A DNA stretch of 23,131 nucleotides from Flavobacteriales bacterium UBA6049 (GCA_002429085.1 DIYR01000071.1:1-23131); one strand, 5' to 3'. Shown: positions 1-9,640, numbered from the stretch's first letter. The notes: generated by a model from the letters alone, not told the origin. A program made the numbers and translations.

Positions 1-1652
1 ACTTTATCATCAGCACCAGAAGAACGCATATTGGTTAATTTCTTCGATCGAATTACGTTTACCACTAAGTCGTTATCTCTTGTGTGTTCGCCAACTACCA
101 TTCCTTCGTAAACATTATCGCCAGGTGCAATAAAGAACTTACCTCTATCTTGAAGATTGTTCATTGCATAAGCAATAGAAGTTCCCGTTTCGTGCGCAAT
201 TAAAGTTCCTGCTAAACGTCTTGGTATATCACCTTTCATTTCTTCATAACGCAAGAATCTATGCGCCATAATGGCTTCACCAGCACTTAAGTTTAATACT
301 GCTGTTCTTAAGCCCATGATACCACGAGAAGGAATAGTAAACTCCACGTGCATTAAATCTCCCTTAGGCTCCATAATTGTCATTTCACCTTTACGGAAAT
401 TCACTTGCTCAATGATTTTACCACTGAAAGATTCAGGAACATCAATGGTTAACAATTCAACAGGCTCTTGCTTAACACCATCTATTTCTTTGATAATTAC
501 CTGTGGTTGACCAACTTGTAACTCATATCCTTCTCTACGCATGGTTTCAATCAAAACAGATAAGTGCATTACACCTCTACCGAATACCATGTAAGAATCT
601 GGAGAATCCGTTTCTTCAACACGAAGAGCTAAATTTTTCTCAGTTTCTTTATACAAACGATCTCTCAAATGACGAGAAGTAACATATTCCCCCTCTTTAC
701 CAAAGAATGGTGAATTATTGATGGTAAACATCATACTCATCGTTGGCTCGTCAATCGGAATGTTTGGAAGTGCTTCTGGATTTTCAAAATCAGCAATGGT
801 ATCACCAATTTCAAATCCTTCTATACCTGTAACTGCGCACAAGTCACCTGCTTCTACTTCTTCCACTTTTTTACGACCTAGACCGTCAAAAGTGAATAGC
901 TCTTTTACACGAGACTTTACAATAGAACCATCACGCTTACATAAGTTAACAGGCATATTAGCTTTGATAGTACCACGTTGAACACGGCCAATAGCAATAC
1001 GACCAACAAATGAAGAATAATCGATAGAAGTACATTGTAACTGTAAACTACCTTCACTTACTTCTGGCGTTGGTACATGCTCTAATACCATATCCAATAA
1101 TGGCTCAACATTCTCAGTTTGATTTTTCCAATCATCACTCATCCAGCCATTTTTAGCTGAACCATAAACAGTTGGAAAATCTAGTTGTTCTTCTGTAGCC
1201 TCTAGGTTAAACATCAAATCGAACACCATCTCGTGCACCTCATCTGGACGACAATTCTCTTTATCTACCTTATTAACAACCACGATAGGTTTTTTACCTA
1301 ATTCGATAGCTTTACCTAGTACATAACGTGTTTGAGGCATTGGTCCTTCAAAAGCATCTACCAATAGCAACACACCATCTGCCATATTCAATACACGTTC
1401 AACCTCACCTCCAAAGTCAGCGTGACCTGGAGTATCAATGATGTTAATTTTTGTGTCTTTGTACTGAACAGAAACGTTTTTCGAAACGATGGTAATTCCA
1501 CGTTCACGCTCTAAATCATTGTTATCAAGGATTAATTCTCCTGTTTCTTGATTGTCTCTAAACAATTCACAATGATGTAAGATTTTGTCGACCAATGTAG
1601 TTTTACCGTGATCTACGTGCGCTATAATCGCGATGTTTCTAAGTGCTTGCAT
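1..1652 (-). CDS. typA: Ribosome-associated translational GTPase TypA/BipA (3' end outside window)
   Basis: TypA/BipA is an EF-G-like GTPase that binds the ribosome and aids 50S assembly and stress or cold adaptation. I read it directly from the minus strand. It starts MQALRNIAIIAHVDHGKTT, which carries the G1 P-loop at residues 11-19. The ERGITI switch I follows near residue 55, then DTPGHADFGGEV (G3, near 75), NKVD (G4, near 130) and GSAKNG (G5, near 168). The C-terminal half has the BipA-type stretches, ending in LTNMRSSGADDK at the window edge. About 550 codons are visible and the family is usually near 600 residues, so roughly 50 C-terminal residues are missing. The ATG at 1652 places the P-loop at the usual distance from the N-terminus. 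The frame is intact, and a -7-like box lies about 20 bases upstream. Confidence 0.97.
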   Translation of the reverse strand, partial: MQALRNIAIIAHVDHGKTTLVDKILHHCELFRDNQETGELILDNNDLERERGITIVSKNVSVQYKDTKINIIDTPGHADFGGEVERVLNMADGVLLLVDAFEGPMPQTRYVLGKAIELGKKPIVVVNKVDKENCRPDEVHEMVFDLMFNLEATEEQLDFPTVYGSAKNGWMSDDWKNQTENVEPLLDMVLEHVPTPEVSEGSLQLQCTSIDYSSFVGRIAIGRVQRGTIKANMPVNLCKRDGSIVKSRVKELFTFDGLGRKKVEEVEAGDLCAVTGIEGFEIGDTIADFENPEALPNIPIDEPTMSMMFTINNSPFFGKEGEYVTSRHLRDRLYKETEKNLALRVEETDSPDSYMVFGRGVMHLSVLIETMRREGYELQVGQPQVIIKEIDGVKQEPVELLTIDVPESFSGKIIEQVNFRKGEMTIMEPKGDLMHVEFTIPSRGIMGLRTAVLNLSAGEAIMAHRFLRYEEMKGDIPRRLAGTLIAHETGTSIAYAMNNLQDRGKFFIAPGDNVYEGMVVGEHTRDNDLVVNVIRSKKLTNMRSSGADDK

Positions 1653-1670
1653 GCGTCAATATTGAGGCGG

Positions 1671-1678
1671 CAAAAGTA
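1671..1678 (-). promoter_or_regulatory. Possible typA promoter, -7 element
   Basis: On the minus strand this reads TACTTTTG, an exact match to the Bacteroidota -7 consensus TAnnTTTG. It lies 19 bases upstream of the typA ATG and would give a very short leader. I see no well-spaced TTG/TTTG -33 element, so the call rests on one box. Confidence 0.35.
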
Positions 1679-1834
1679 AATCAAATAACCACCCTTTTTA
1701 CACCTACTAAACAATCACTTAGAAAACGTATCGGATCATTAACCATATGGTAATCTATACATCGTGTAATTGTTCTTCTTTGAAAGAATATTCCGAATAA
1801 CAGATGTCAACTCTCACCACCCATAAACCCTTAC

Positions 1835-1862
1835 AAAAAACTGTAAATCTGACGATTAACAG
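1835..1862 (-). terminator. Terminator-like hairpin with T6 tract
   Basis: The 9-base arms at 1841-1849 and 1854-1862 pair with one mismatch around a TGAC loop. On the minus strand they are followed by TTTTTT (1835-1840). It could end a minus-strand transcript starting further right, or shield typA from read-through. The stem is AT-rich and therefore weak. Confidence 0.35.
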
Positions 1863-2001
1863 TAAAATAGCTATAACTAAAGGATGTTAAAAAAGTCTAA
1901 AATTAGGCTCACCATAAAATTAAAGGGCAACATATTGCAAACAGCTAGCGTTATATAATCACTCATAGGCTAAATGGGTTTTAGGGTTAGGTTTTTGGGT
2001 G

Positions 2002-2027
2002 AGAGGCGTGTCGATTGATACGCCTCT
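2002..2027 (+). terminator. GC-rich perfect hairpin, possible terminator
   Basis: AGAGGCGT (2002-2009) pairs perfectly with ACGCCTCT (2020-2027) around a 10-base loop. On the plus strand it is followed by TGCTATTTTA, a weak U-rich tail. No gene on either strand ends here, so it may belong to a small RNA or to the leader of the dioxygenase gene. Confidence 0.35.
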
Positions 2028-2128
2028 TGCTATTTTAAATAGGTGCTTTGATTACCTTTCCTCTTACAAAACGACAAACATAACTGACCAGCAAGAAGAC
2101 ATTTGTTTTCTGAAAAACTAAAACTACC

Positions 2129-2683
2129 ATGACCAAAGTACAGCTTAATGAAAACATCTTTTTGATCATGAATTTTTGGTCAAAAGAGCAATGCGAAAAC
2201 TTCATTCAAATGAGTGAAGAAAAAGGCTACTCTGCTGCTAAAATTGATACTGGTATGGGGAATAGAGTAGTTTCATCTGTTAGAAATAATAAACGTGTGA
2301 TGCACAAAGACCAATACCTTGCAGATGAGTTATGGAATCAACTTGCAGAACACATTCCTGAGAGGTACGGAAACTTTAAAGCCTCTGGATTAAATGAACT
2401 TTTTCGTTTTTACCGCTACCAACCTAATGAAGAGTTCAAAAAACATACAGATCAGAGCTATGTGCGAAACGAAAACGAAATAAGTTTTTACACTTTTATG
2501 ATCTATTTGAATAATAACTTTTCTGGAGGTGAAACCTTATTTACAAGGAACAAAATCACTCCTGTACAAGGTATGGCATTGGTTTTCCTTCATTCATTAG
2601 ATCATGCAGGATCACCAATAAGTTCAGGAACTAAGTATGTTTTGAGAACAGACGTAATGTATCAAAAAATGGCAAACCAATAG
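2129..2683 (+). CDS. 2OG-Fe(II) dioxygenase, prolyl 4-hydroxylase-like
   Basis: The protein has 184 residues. The double-stranded beta-helix iron site is visible: H106 and D108 in KKHTDQS and H159 in SLDHAGSP, with R173 in KYVLRTD as the likely 2-oxoglutarate anchor. RFYRYQPNEEF just before the first His and GGETLF in the middle are typical of P4Hc-type enzymes. There is no signal peptide or membrane segment, so it is probably cytoplasmic. Family members hydroxylate prolyl or other side chains using O2, 2-oxoglutarate and Fe(II); the substrate here cannot be inferred. It is a single gene with its own upstream gap. The ATG at 2129 has no Shine-Dalgarno sequence, which is normal for Bacteroidota. 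Small-molecule hydroxylation is an alternative role. Confidence 0.85.
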   Translation: MTKVQLNENIFLIMNFWSKEQCENFIQMSEEKGYSAAKIDTGMGNRVVSSVRNNKRVMHKDQYLADELWNQLAEHIPERYGNFKASGLNELFRFYRYQPNEEFKKHTDQSYVRNENEISFYTFMIYLNNNFSGGETLFTRNKITPVQGMALVFLHSLDHAGSPISSGTKYVLRTDVMYQKMANQ

Positions 2684-2778
2684 ACTAAATGAATACATAG
2701 CCACGTTTCATAAAAAAGGTAGTTCTTTTCAAACTGTATTGCATAACAACCAAGCTGGTTCTTAAAAGCCAATCCCTT

Positions 2779-3525
2779 ATGAAATCACTGTTTATTTATC
2801 TGTCTACAGCGTTACTTCTTTCGGCTTTTCAAGCAGATACGTTCAAGAATGGTCAACTTAGGTACAGTAGAGTACGTACTGCATATGCAGAAAAAGAGGC
2901 CGATATGTTATCCCTTCTTGCTACTCAGCAAATCGAAACCAAATCTTTGGAAGTCTACCTCAGAGCTTTTAAAGAAGAAATGGAGCTTGAAGTGTGGGTA
3001 AAAAACAGAAAAGTCAAAAATTTTAAGCTCATAAAAACCTATGAAGTATGCAAATCTTCTGGTGGTATTGGTCCAAAAAGAAAGCAAGGCGATTACCAAG
3101 TCCCTGAAGGGTTCTATCACATAGATCGTATCAACCCCGTTAGCAATTTCTATCTATCGTTAGGAATAAATTATCCAAATAAATCGGACAGAATCCTTGG
3201 CAATTCAGCTAAGCTAGGTGGCGATATATTTATTCATGGTTCCTGTGTGACGGTAGGATGTATTCCAATTACAGATGAGCACATTAAACAACTCTATATA
3301 ATTTGTGTTGAAGCCAAGAATGCTGGGCAATCGACCATCCCTGTCACCATCTTTCCTACAAAACTGAGTAATTCTGCTTATAAAACCTTGATTGAAGAAT
3401 ATAGTCACGACTCTGATAAGGTGGGGCTATGGACTGATTTGAAGAAAGGCTATGATTACTTTAATCAACACAAAATATTACCCAACGTTAGCTTCTTACA
3501 AAGTGGGAGGCATTCCATTCAATAA
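2779..3525 (+). CDS. L,D-transpeptidase family protein (YafK/YkuD domain)
   Basis: The protein has 248 residues. The N-terminal MKSLFIYLSTALLLSAFQA looks like a signal peptide, so it probably acts in the periplasm. The catalytic signature HGSCVTVGC (153-161) fits the YkuD consensus, with C161 as nucleophile and H153 as its partner. GCIPITDEH resembles the YafK branch. The region near 87-116, with GIGPKRKQGDYQVPEGFY, matches the substrate-strand motif found before the active site in this family (G-D-x-x-T/V-P-E-G). Family members form or cleave peptidoglycan meso-DAP links, or attach or detach proteins at the wall; YafK (DpaA) of E. coli detaches Braun lipoprotein. Which reaction applies here is unknown. 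It lies 95 bases after the dioxygenase with no obvious shared regulation. Confidence 0.9.
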   Translation: MKSLFIYLSTALLLSAFQADTFKNGQLRYSRVRTAYAEKEADMLSLLATQQIETKSLEVYLRAFKEEMELEVWVKNRKVKNFKLIKTYEVCKSSGGIGPKRKQGDYQVPEGFYHIDRINPVSNFYLSLGINYPNKSDRILGNSAKLGGDIFIHGSCVTVGCIPITDEHIKQLYIICVEAKNAGQSTIPVTIFPTKLSNSAYKTLIEEYSHDSDKVGLWTDLKKGYDYFNQHKILPNVSFLQSGRHSIQ

Positions 3526-3623
3526 TTCTTTATATAAATTATAACACACTCATAGCCCTTAAACACATTGTAGTTTAGTGAGATACCTTACTATTGATAT
3601 TGTAAAAAGCTGTCGTAAATAAT

Positions 3624-5447
3624 ATGCTAAGTAGTTTTCAATCCTTAGGATGGATAGTTGCTGGTGGATGTGTACTAATAATGATTGTAGTTGTTTATTG
3701 GGCCAATCAAAAGCTCAAAAACTTAAACAATCCTGATTTAGTTTCTGATGAAGAAGCTAACACAGCCAAGCAATTAGCTGAAAAGAAAGCCACTAATGAA
3801 TCCATAATCTACTTTGCCCAATCGTTATTTAGACAAAATACCGTAGATGATATCTTGTGGGACATTACTAGCAATTGCATTGAAAACCTTGGTTTTGTAG
3901 ATTGTGTAATTTACCTAAAGCACGAGCAGCGTGATACATTAGTTCAAAAAGCTGCTTATGGTCCAAAAGACGATGGGAACCATCAAATTGTATCGCCTAT
4001 TGAGATTCCAATTACAAAAGGTATTGTAGGAGCCGCTTTTTCTTCTCGTCAACCTCAATTAGTGAGTGATGTAAGTTCTGATAGTCGATACATTATTGAT
4101 GATGAGGCTAGGCTTTCTGAACTAGCTGTACCAATTGTTTCTCCAGACGGAATAGCCTTGGGGGTGATTGACTCTGAACATCCTGATAAAGGATTCTTTA
4201 ACCAAGTACATCTGCAAGTACTGACAACAATTGCCTCTATTTGTGCGATTAAACTCATTAAAGCAAAGTCAGATGAAGAAATACTAAAAGCTAAGATAGA
4301 AGCCGAAAAAGCAACACGTGCAAAATCTCAGTTTTTAACTACCATGAGTCATGAAATTCGCACTCCTCTGAACGCAGTAATAGGCATTAGTCATCTGCTT
4401 TTAAACGAAGAACCTAAAAAAGAACAGCTTGAAAACCTTACCAATCTTCAATTTTCTGCGAATCATTTATTGTCTTTAGTAAATGACATTTTAGATTTTT
4501 CGAAGCTGGAATCTGAGAAAGTTCTGTTTGATCAAAGTGAGTTTAACTTGCTTGATTTGTGCGAAGATCTTCATCATAGTTTTGATAAAAGTGCTGAAGA
4601 AAAGAACCTTACTCTTGAGCTAGTCGCTCCTGCATACACAAAGTTGCTGGTTGGCGATAAAATGCGCTTGAATCAGATTCTCACCAACCTAATAGGAAAC
4701 GCCATTAAATTCTCTGAGCAAGGAATCATTGAAACTAGGTGTCAATTTTTGAATGAGACGTCTACTTCAATCGATGTACTCTTCACTGTAAAAGATCAAG
4801 GAATTGGTATTCCTAAAGAAAAAATTGATAGCGTTTTTAAACAATTTGAACAAGTATCTGGAGAGACTACCCGCAAATATGGAGGTACTGGGCTAGGATT
4901 ATCTATCAGCAAAAAATTGGTAGAACTACAGGGAGGAAAAATTGGAGTTAGCAGCCAAGAAGGCATTGGATCTGAGTTTTGGTTTCAACTTACGTTCGGA
5001 ATTGGAAAAGCCCTTAACTTAAATGACTCTCTATCCCTCACTATCCCTGACTGGAAACACAAAACATTAGAAGGCATGAGAGTGCTTTATGTAGAAGACA
5101 ATAAAATAAATAGTCTGATAGGTTGTAAGTTTTTAGAGAAGTGGAGTGTAGAAACTCTAGTAGTTGAGAATGGGCAAACTGCCATATCAATCTTGGAGAA
5201 AGATCAAATTTACGATTTGGTATTAATGGACTTAAATATGCCTGTAATGGATGGAATGAAGGCTACAAGAATCATTCGTCAATTACCAAACAAAAAGCTT
5301 AGTCAAATTCCGATTATTGCACTAACAGCAGATGCCTCTGCTCAAGCGCATGAAGAAGCTCTTGCCTGTGGAATGAATGGCTATATTAGCAAGCCTTTTG
5401 ACCCTGAAAAGCTTTTCCAAATACTTCAAAAATATCAGCCAGTCTAA
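3624..5447 (+). CDS. Hybrid sensor histidine kinase with GAF domain and receiver
   Basis: The protein has 607 residues. One membrane segment spans about 9-27, followed by a short coiled linker. A GAF-type sensor domain occupies about 60-215 (PITKGIVGAAFSSRQP, ELAVPI). A helical linker leads to the HisKA dimerisation domain with H243 in MSHEIRTPLN. The HATPase domain shows the N box NQILTNLIGNAIKFS (350-364), G1 DQGIGIP (391-397) and G2 GGTGLGLSI (420-428). A C-terminal receiver has acidic residues E491 and D492, phosphoacceptor D536 in LVLMDLNMP and K590. The likely route is autophosphorylation on H243 and transfer to D536. No HPt or DNA-binding output domain is present, so a separate partner must relay the signal. 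The GAF domain's ligand is unknown. The gene is solitary, with no cognate regulator adjacent. Confidence 0.97.
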   Translation: MLSSFQSLGWIVAGGCVLIMIVVVYWANQKLKNLNNPDLVSDEEANTAKQLAEKKATNESIIYFAQSLFRQNTVDDILWDITSNCIENLGFVDCVIYLKHEQRDTLVQKAAYGPKDDGNHQIVSPIEIPITKGIVGAAFSSRQPQLVSDVSSDSRYIIDDEARLSELAVPIVSPDGIALGVIDSEHPDKGFFNQVHLQVLTTIASICAIKLIKAKSDEEILKAKIEAEKATRAKSQFLTTMSHEIRTPLNAVIGISHLLLNEEPKKEQLENLTNLQFSANHLLSLVNDILDFSKLESEKVLFDQSEFNLLDLCEDLHHSFDKSAEEKNLTLELVAPAYTKLLVGDKMRLNQILTNLIGNAIKFSEQGIIETRCQFLNETSTSIDVLFTVKDQGIGIPKEKIDSVFKQFEQVSGETTRKYGGTGLGLSISKKLVELQGGKIGVSSQEGIGSEFWFQLTFGIGKALNLNDSLSLTIPDWKHKTLEGMRVLYVEDNKINSLIGCKFLEKWSVETLVVENGQTAISILEKDQIYDLVLMDLNMPVMDGMKATRIIRQLPNKKLSQIPIIALTADASAQAHEEALACGMNGYISKPFDPEKLFQILQKYQPV

Positions 5448-5456
5448 AGATTGAAG

Positions 5457-5476
5457 ATAGTTTTGCTTCAAACTAT
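5457..5476. terminator. Hairpin between convergent genes, possible bidirectional terminator
   Basis: ATAGTTT (5457-5463) pairs with AAACTAT (5470-5476) around a 6-base loop. It sits in the 76-base gap between the kinase (plus) and the DUF6155 gene (minus). Its tail TTATAAG is only weakly U-rich, so position is the main support. Confidence 0.4.
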
Positions 5477-5523
5477 TTATAAGTAATTCTCTTAGCTAGA
5501 ATACAAAGCAGTCCCCTCTCCTG

Positions 5524-6036
5524 CTAAAACTCGTTTCCAGCTAAAATGTAGAACTCACGTGCATTTATCCAAGAGTACCTACCAGCATGGTCTACAATGG
5601 CATCAAATCGATCTGAAAAGTCAGGATATACACCATGCTCTGCACATAGCTTTAATGCCTGCTCTGCACTTTTATACATAGCCTTATGAAATGCATCTTG
5701 CTTTATGGGGTGCTCTGCATCATAGGTTTGAGCCACCTCTATGTGAAATAGAATTAAATCGACTACCAACGATGGCTCCATACCTAACTGTAAAAAGTGT
5801 CGCACATATTTCTGTGCGACACTTCTTCTTTTTTTAGGTCTTCTTCTAGTCGTTGGAAAATACTCCTTCGAGATCTTCGCTTTAGCTTCATCAATTCGCT
5901 TATCTTCTTTTGGATTAAAGGCAAAATCGTAGAAGGTTTTTACCTCTTTGAAACGATCATACAGATCCTCAATCTGCTCCTCTAACTGTTCTTTTGTAAG
6001 CTCTTTGATGTATGCTTTAAACGCTGTTTTACTCAT
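5524..6036 (-). CDS. DUF6155 family protein
   Basis: This is a 170-residue protein with no signal peptide or membrane segment. It is predicted to be mostly helical, with a basic segment (TTRRRPKKRRSVAQKY) near 62-77. The layout fits what I recall of DUF6155, a small uncharacterised family of Bacteroidota: N-terminal LTKEQLEEQIEDLY, then FNPKED, then the RRRPKKRRSVAQK block, then a helical C-terminal half. The function is unknown. It is the last gene of a three-gene minus-strand operon. Its ATG follows the stop of the ABC/M1 fusion after only three bases, so the two are very likely co-transcribed. The basic block could bind nucleic acid, but that is a guess from charge alone. Confidence 0.78.
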   Translation of the reverse strand: MSKTAFKAYIKELTKEQLEEQIEDLYDRFKEVKTFYDFAFNPKEDKRIDEAKAKISKEYFPTTRRRPKKRRSVAQKYVRHFLQLGMEPSLVVDLILFHIEVAQTYDAEHPIKQDAFHKAMYKSAEQALKLCAEHGVYPDFSDRFDAIVDHAGRYSWINAREFYILAGNEF

Positions 6037-6039
6037 GTA

Positions 6040-9000
6040 CTATTCTGCTGAATCTACTAATTCAACGGTTTTCACATTATCATCAGTTACCCGTTCAATT
6101 AGTAATCGTTTAGGATCTAATGCTGCCTTTTTAGGCATTTCTTTACTAAACAAGGTAAAGACACTGTCGTTCTGATTCATTTGAACACGTTTAGTAACAA
6201 GTAGCTCTTCTTCATCACTATCTGCATACAAACCTATGTCTATCCAATCGTCAAAGTTAATTTCGGTTTCATTACCTAAACTATCTGCATCAAATTTCTT
6301 GGCTGCCAATTTAAAGGTAGTTACATATCCACCATCCTGGGCCGAAGTTTGTGCATCGGTCAAACGTAAATCGTACAAACGAATATTCTTAACCATATCG
6401 TCTACCAAATATTTTAAGCTATCTGGAACACGCGGATTCAAATGACGTAAGAAATCATGTGAGTTTGGATATGGTGGTTCTGCATATCTATATTCTTCTA
6501 AGAAACTCTTTAATGCAGCATTTACACTATCCTCTCCGATGTAGTCTTGCAGTGCATATAGCACAACCGCACCTTTTCCGTAGTGAATATACATTTGATT
6601 TTCAACTTTATGTAGAGGGAGTTCTTTTTCTCTCTCTCCACTTCTTCCTCGTAAGTAACGGTTGAAATCATACTTCAAGAAGTTTTTCATCTTGATAGGG
6701 TCATCATTGGCAGCCTCTTTCATAACCATTAAAGAACTATACTCCGAGAAACTTTCGGTTAAGAATGTTCCTCCTTGCATTTTTGCTGGAATCTCTTGAT
6801 GCGCCCACCATTGATGTGCCATTTCATGCGCAATTACAGCATCTATTACGTTGTTTTCTGATTCATCTTCTAAATTGGTGATGAATCCAAAAGACTCTGA
6901 ATACGGCATTGTTCCAGGGAATGCTTGCGCGAATGTGGAAAAGCGTGGAAACTCTATAATGCGAGCTTGTTTGTGGTAATAAGGGCCAAAGTTTTTCTCG
7001 TAATACGCCAATGACCTTGACACAGCATCTACCATTTTCTGGATGTTGTAAGCATGGTCTTCATCATAGTAAATCTCGATATCAATGTCTTTGTACTTGG
7101 CTCTTTCTACCTGATAATTTGCACTAGTAAACGAGAAGAAATTCTGCGATTTGTGATCTACTTTATAGTGATAATGGTTTCTTCCATCTTCGTTCCACTC
7201 TTTTAGCAAACTTCCTGGTGCAACAGCTATTTGATCGTCACAGGTAGAAATGTAAGTCTCTACATTTACCCAATCAGCTTTACCATCTGTTAGGTAATTC
7301 ACATTACACATATCTCCACAAGAGTGCACCAATTGAGGCATTCTCTCTTTTGGTTTTAAATCGTATTTCTTACGAGTGTACTTCTCACTCAACTCATAGT
7401 CTGTTGAATACCCTATACTAGGAAGGATTGCACTGCTATTAACAAAGGTTCCATTTTGCTGAATGGATGTATTTCCTATTCCGTTTTCAAAGCCTTTCGA
7501 AATGTAGTTATTCATAATAGTCATCTCCATCATTGCACCAGGTTGAATTGGAGTTGACAATTCGTAAATTTGGTAACCAATCTCTTGATCATCTAACACT
7601 AGTTTAGCACCTGCAATATCAATGGTTGTTTCCCAATCATCGCTTACTACAAAATGAATGGAGTCTATTGAATGATTGGTTTTATTCACCAACTTCAACT
7701 CAGATTTTGTTTTCAGGTCTCGATCTTCTGGATAGATATCAATATGGTAAGTAACATCTGTAATGGTTGGATGCGGTGCATCTTGATACTTCTTATACTG
7801 CTTTTCGTAATTTGCTAAAATTTCTTCTCGTTGATCTCCAGTAGTATACGAATTCAAAATTTGAGTATTGTAGAATACGTTGGCAGCCACCAATACCCAA
7901 AGCAAACAGAATGCTCCAAATATTTTCAGCGCTTTTGGAGAAGCATTACTTAAAGCTGATTTCATGCGGTATACAAAACCAGTAACAGCGGTTCTAGGCC
8001 AATAAAAGCTTGCTTTGAATAACATTATTACACCTAGCAAAATCCAATACAAACCGAACCAAACTGCTCCAGTTAGTCCAGATCCAAACCCACTCATATC
8101 AGAGTAACGAATACTTGGACCACCGCCTAAATCGAGCATATTCGATTGAATATCTAAAACACCCAATACCAAGCTCCAAGCCATGAATACCAAAATGGAA
8201 ACAAAGTAGCCTACATAACGGTTGCTCAACAGTGTTTGAATGAGCATGAACAATGCAATGAAAAGAAACCAACTTGGGAATAGGTCAACGAAGTAGTCGA
8301 TCACATATACCTCTAGTTTAATGTTTGTAAAGCCTCTTAATACCTGAGAACAGATACCAACAAACACATAGATAGCATGCAATAACGTAGCTATAGATAA
8401 CAGTGAAAAGAACTGTGCAAACACAGATGCTAACGATTGGTGTGGTGTAGCATTTATCACTTCATTGATACGTTCTGTTCTATCTCGCCATACTAACTCT
8501 CCTGAGAAGAACACAACAATTATGACTGTAAACAATCCTGTAGATCCTGTAATATCATCTAATATCTTGTATGTTACAGGATATGATTGAAGTCCGTAAT
8601 ATTCGTACCCCTCTACCATACTAACGATGAGTAATACTAAGCTAAACACCACTAAGATTTTGAATACGTTGCTCTTAACAATATTCAAGAAATTCAATTT
8701 GAAGAAACTCTTGAAGTGAGCCCAATCTGTGCCAAAATTGAATTCTGCATTCACTATTGGTTTAGCTAACATTTGACCTACTGTAGCAGTTTCTTTGGCT
8801 TCGATTTTCGCTTTTTTACCAGCTTGATTCAATTTCAATTTGAAAACCGAATAGCTAATGACAGACACTACTGTTCCTACTGCTAACCAAATCAAACGAT
8901 TATATAGTAATAGCCCTGCGATAGGTGGTGCCAGCGTGTTCTTTTCTACTGGTGTCCAATACTTAGTAAAAATTCCATAGGTTCTTATTCCAAAAATATC

Positions 9001-9636
9001 GAGTAACGCTCCAAGTTGTTCGTTCTCTATATCAGACATCAAACTTCCTGTAACAAAATAAGCTACAATTATTACCAATACTCCTACAAACGAAATAATG
9101 GTGTTTTGCCATTTGTGTGCTAAAAAGAAGATGATGCTTCCAGCCACAAACATGTTTGGCAGGATAAATAAGAGGTAATTGTTAATCAACACCTCTATTT
9201 GAAAAGGGCCGAATCGTTCTGCATCTACCCATCCTGCTAATTTTGCTAACAAAGCTCCTACTTCTACCCCTAAGAATACTCCCAATAAGGGGATAGTTGA
9301 TAAAACTAAAGCTCCTAAAAATCGCCCCCAGAAATAGCCTGATTTGGCTATTGGTAGGCTAAACATGATTTCTTGAAACTGATTATTAGAATCTCTCAAG
9401 GCAGCATTGTTAAAAAAGGCTGCTGCAATTAAGAGTGAGAAAATGCCCAATATCAATACAAAGTTTGTAATGATATGTGGCGCATTTTTATGTGTATTTC
9501 CAATAGCTCCTCCTATTATAATGCTATCGCTGGCAACTGCTGCGCCAGCTAACAAGGCCATTAAAAAGAAGAAGATATAAATCATGGGGCTGCGCAAGGC
9601 AGACCGCAATTCTTTGGTGAAAAATTCTATAAACAT
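6040..9636 (-). CDS. ABC-2 permease fused to M1-type metallopeptidase
   Basis: The protein has 1198 residues. Residues 1-270 and about 310-590 are two hydrophobic ABC-2-type permease halves with several membrane segments each, plus a last anchor near 570-590. The rest is an M1 (gluzincin) aminopeptidase-like domain. It contains HEMAHQW (H937, E938, H941) and E961 in LTESFSEY, and a likely catalytic Tyr in the IHYGKGAVVL segment. The zinc Glu follows HEXXH after 19 residues, against 18 in classical M1 enzymes, and I see no GAMEN motif; PGTMPYSESF occupies the region before HEXXH. The peptidase is presumably periplasmic after the final anchor. Such permease/M1 fusions are recurrent in Bacteroidota with unknown substrates. 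It is translated 12 bases after the ABC ATPase from a start with a strong Shine-Dalgarno sequence. Peptide export coupled to trimming is an inference. Confidence 0.93.
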   Translation of the reverse strand: MFIEFFTKELRSALRSPMIYIFFFLMALLAGAAVASDSIIIGGAIGNTHKNAPHIITNFVLILGIFSLLIAAAFFNNAALRDSNNQFQEIMFSLPIAKSGYFWGRFLGALVLSTIPLLGVFLGVEVGALLAKLAGWVDAERFGPFQIEVLINNYLLFILPNMFVAGSIIFFLAHKWQNTIISFVGVLVIIVAYFVTGSLMSDIENEQLGALLDIFGIRTYGIFTKYWTPVEKNTLAPPIAGLLLYNRLIWLAVGTVVSVISYSVFKLKLNQAGKKAKIEAKETATVGQMLAKPIVNAEFNFGTDWAHFKSFFKLNFLNIVKSNVFKILVVFSLVLLIVSMVEGYEYYGLQSYPVTYKILDDITGSTGLFTVIIVVFFSGELVWRDRTERINEVINATPHQSLASVFAQFFSLLSIATLLHAIYVFVGICSQVLRGFTNIKLEVYVIDYFVDLFPSWFLFIALFMLIQTLLSNRYVGYFVSILVFMAWSLVLGVLDIQSNMLDLGGGPSIRYSDMSGFGSGLTGAVWFGLYWILLGVIMLFKASFYWPRTAVTGFVYRMKSALSNASPKALKIFGAFCLLWVLVAANVFYNTQILNSYTTGDQREEILANYEKQYKKYQDAPHPTITDVTYHIDIYPEDRDLKTKSELKLVNKTNHSIDSIHFVVSDDWETTIDIAGAKLVLDDQEIGYQIYELSTPIQPGAMMEMTIMNNYISKGFENGIGNTSIQQNGTFVNSSAILPSIGYSTDYELSEKYTRKKYDLKPKERMPQLVHSCGDMCNVNYLTDGKADWVNVETYISTCDDQIAVAPGSLLKEWNEDGRNHYHYKVDHKSQNFFSFTSANYQVERAKYKDIDIEIYYDEDHAYNIQKMVDAVSRSLAYYEKNFGPYYHKQARIIEFPRFSTFAQAFPGTMPYSESFGFITNLEDESENNVIDAVIAHEMAHQWWAHQEIPAKMQGGTFLTESFSEYSSLMVMKEAANDDPIKMKNFLKYDFNRYLRGRSGEREKELPLHKVENQMYIHYGKGAVVLYALQDYIGEDSVNAALKSFLEEYRYAEPPYPNSHDFLRHLNPRVPDSLKYLVDDMVKNIRLYDLRLTDAQTSAQDGGYVTTFKLAAKKFDADSLGNETEINFDDWIDIGLYADSDEEELLVTKRVQMNQNDSVFTLFSKEMPKKAALDPKRLLIERVTDDNVKTVELVDSAE

Positions 9637-9640
9637 ACCT

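Larger units (their letters stand above)
1653..2128. other. 476-base intergenic region with two hairpins, no credible CDS
   Basis: This region separates the divergent typA (minus) and dioxygenase (plus) genes. I see no protein-coding frame with family features. It holds the putative typA -7 box, a minus-strand terminator-like hairpin at 1835-1862 and a GC-rich hairpin at 2002-2027. It also contains a minus-strand TATGTTTG box at 2075-2082. Together these could mark a small RNA, but none of it is proven. Confidence 0.5.

Noticed and set aside
271..981. Plus-strand open frames within the first kilobase
   Set aside because: They are antisense to the clearly conserved typA frame and have no family features.
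2749..2760. AACCA/TGGTT mini-hairpin upstream of the L,D-transpeptidase gene
   Set aside because: Five base pairs with a 3-base loop and no T tract is within chance expectation.
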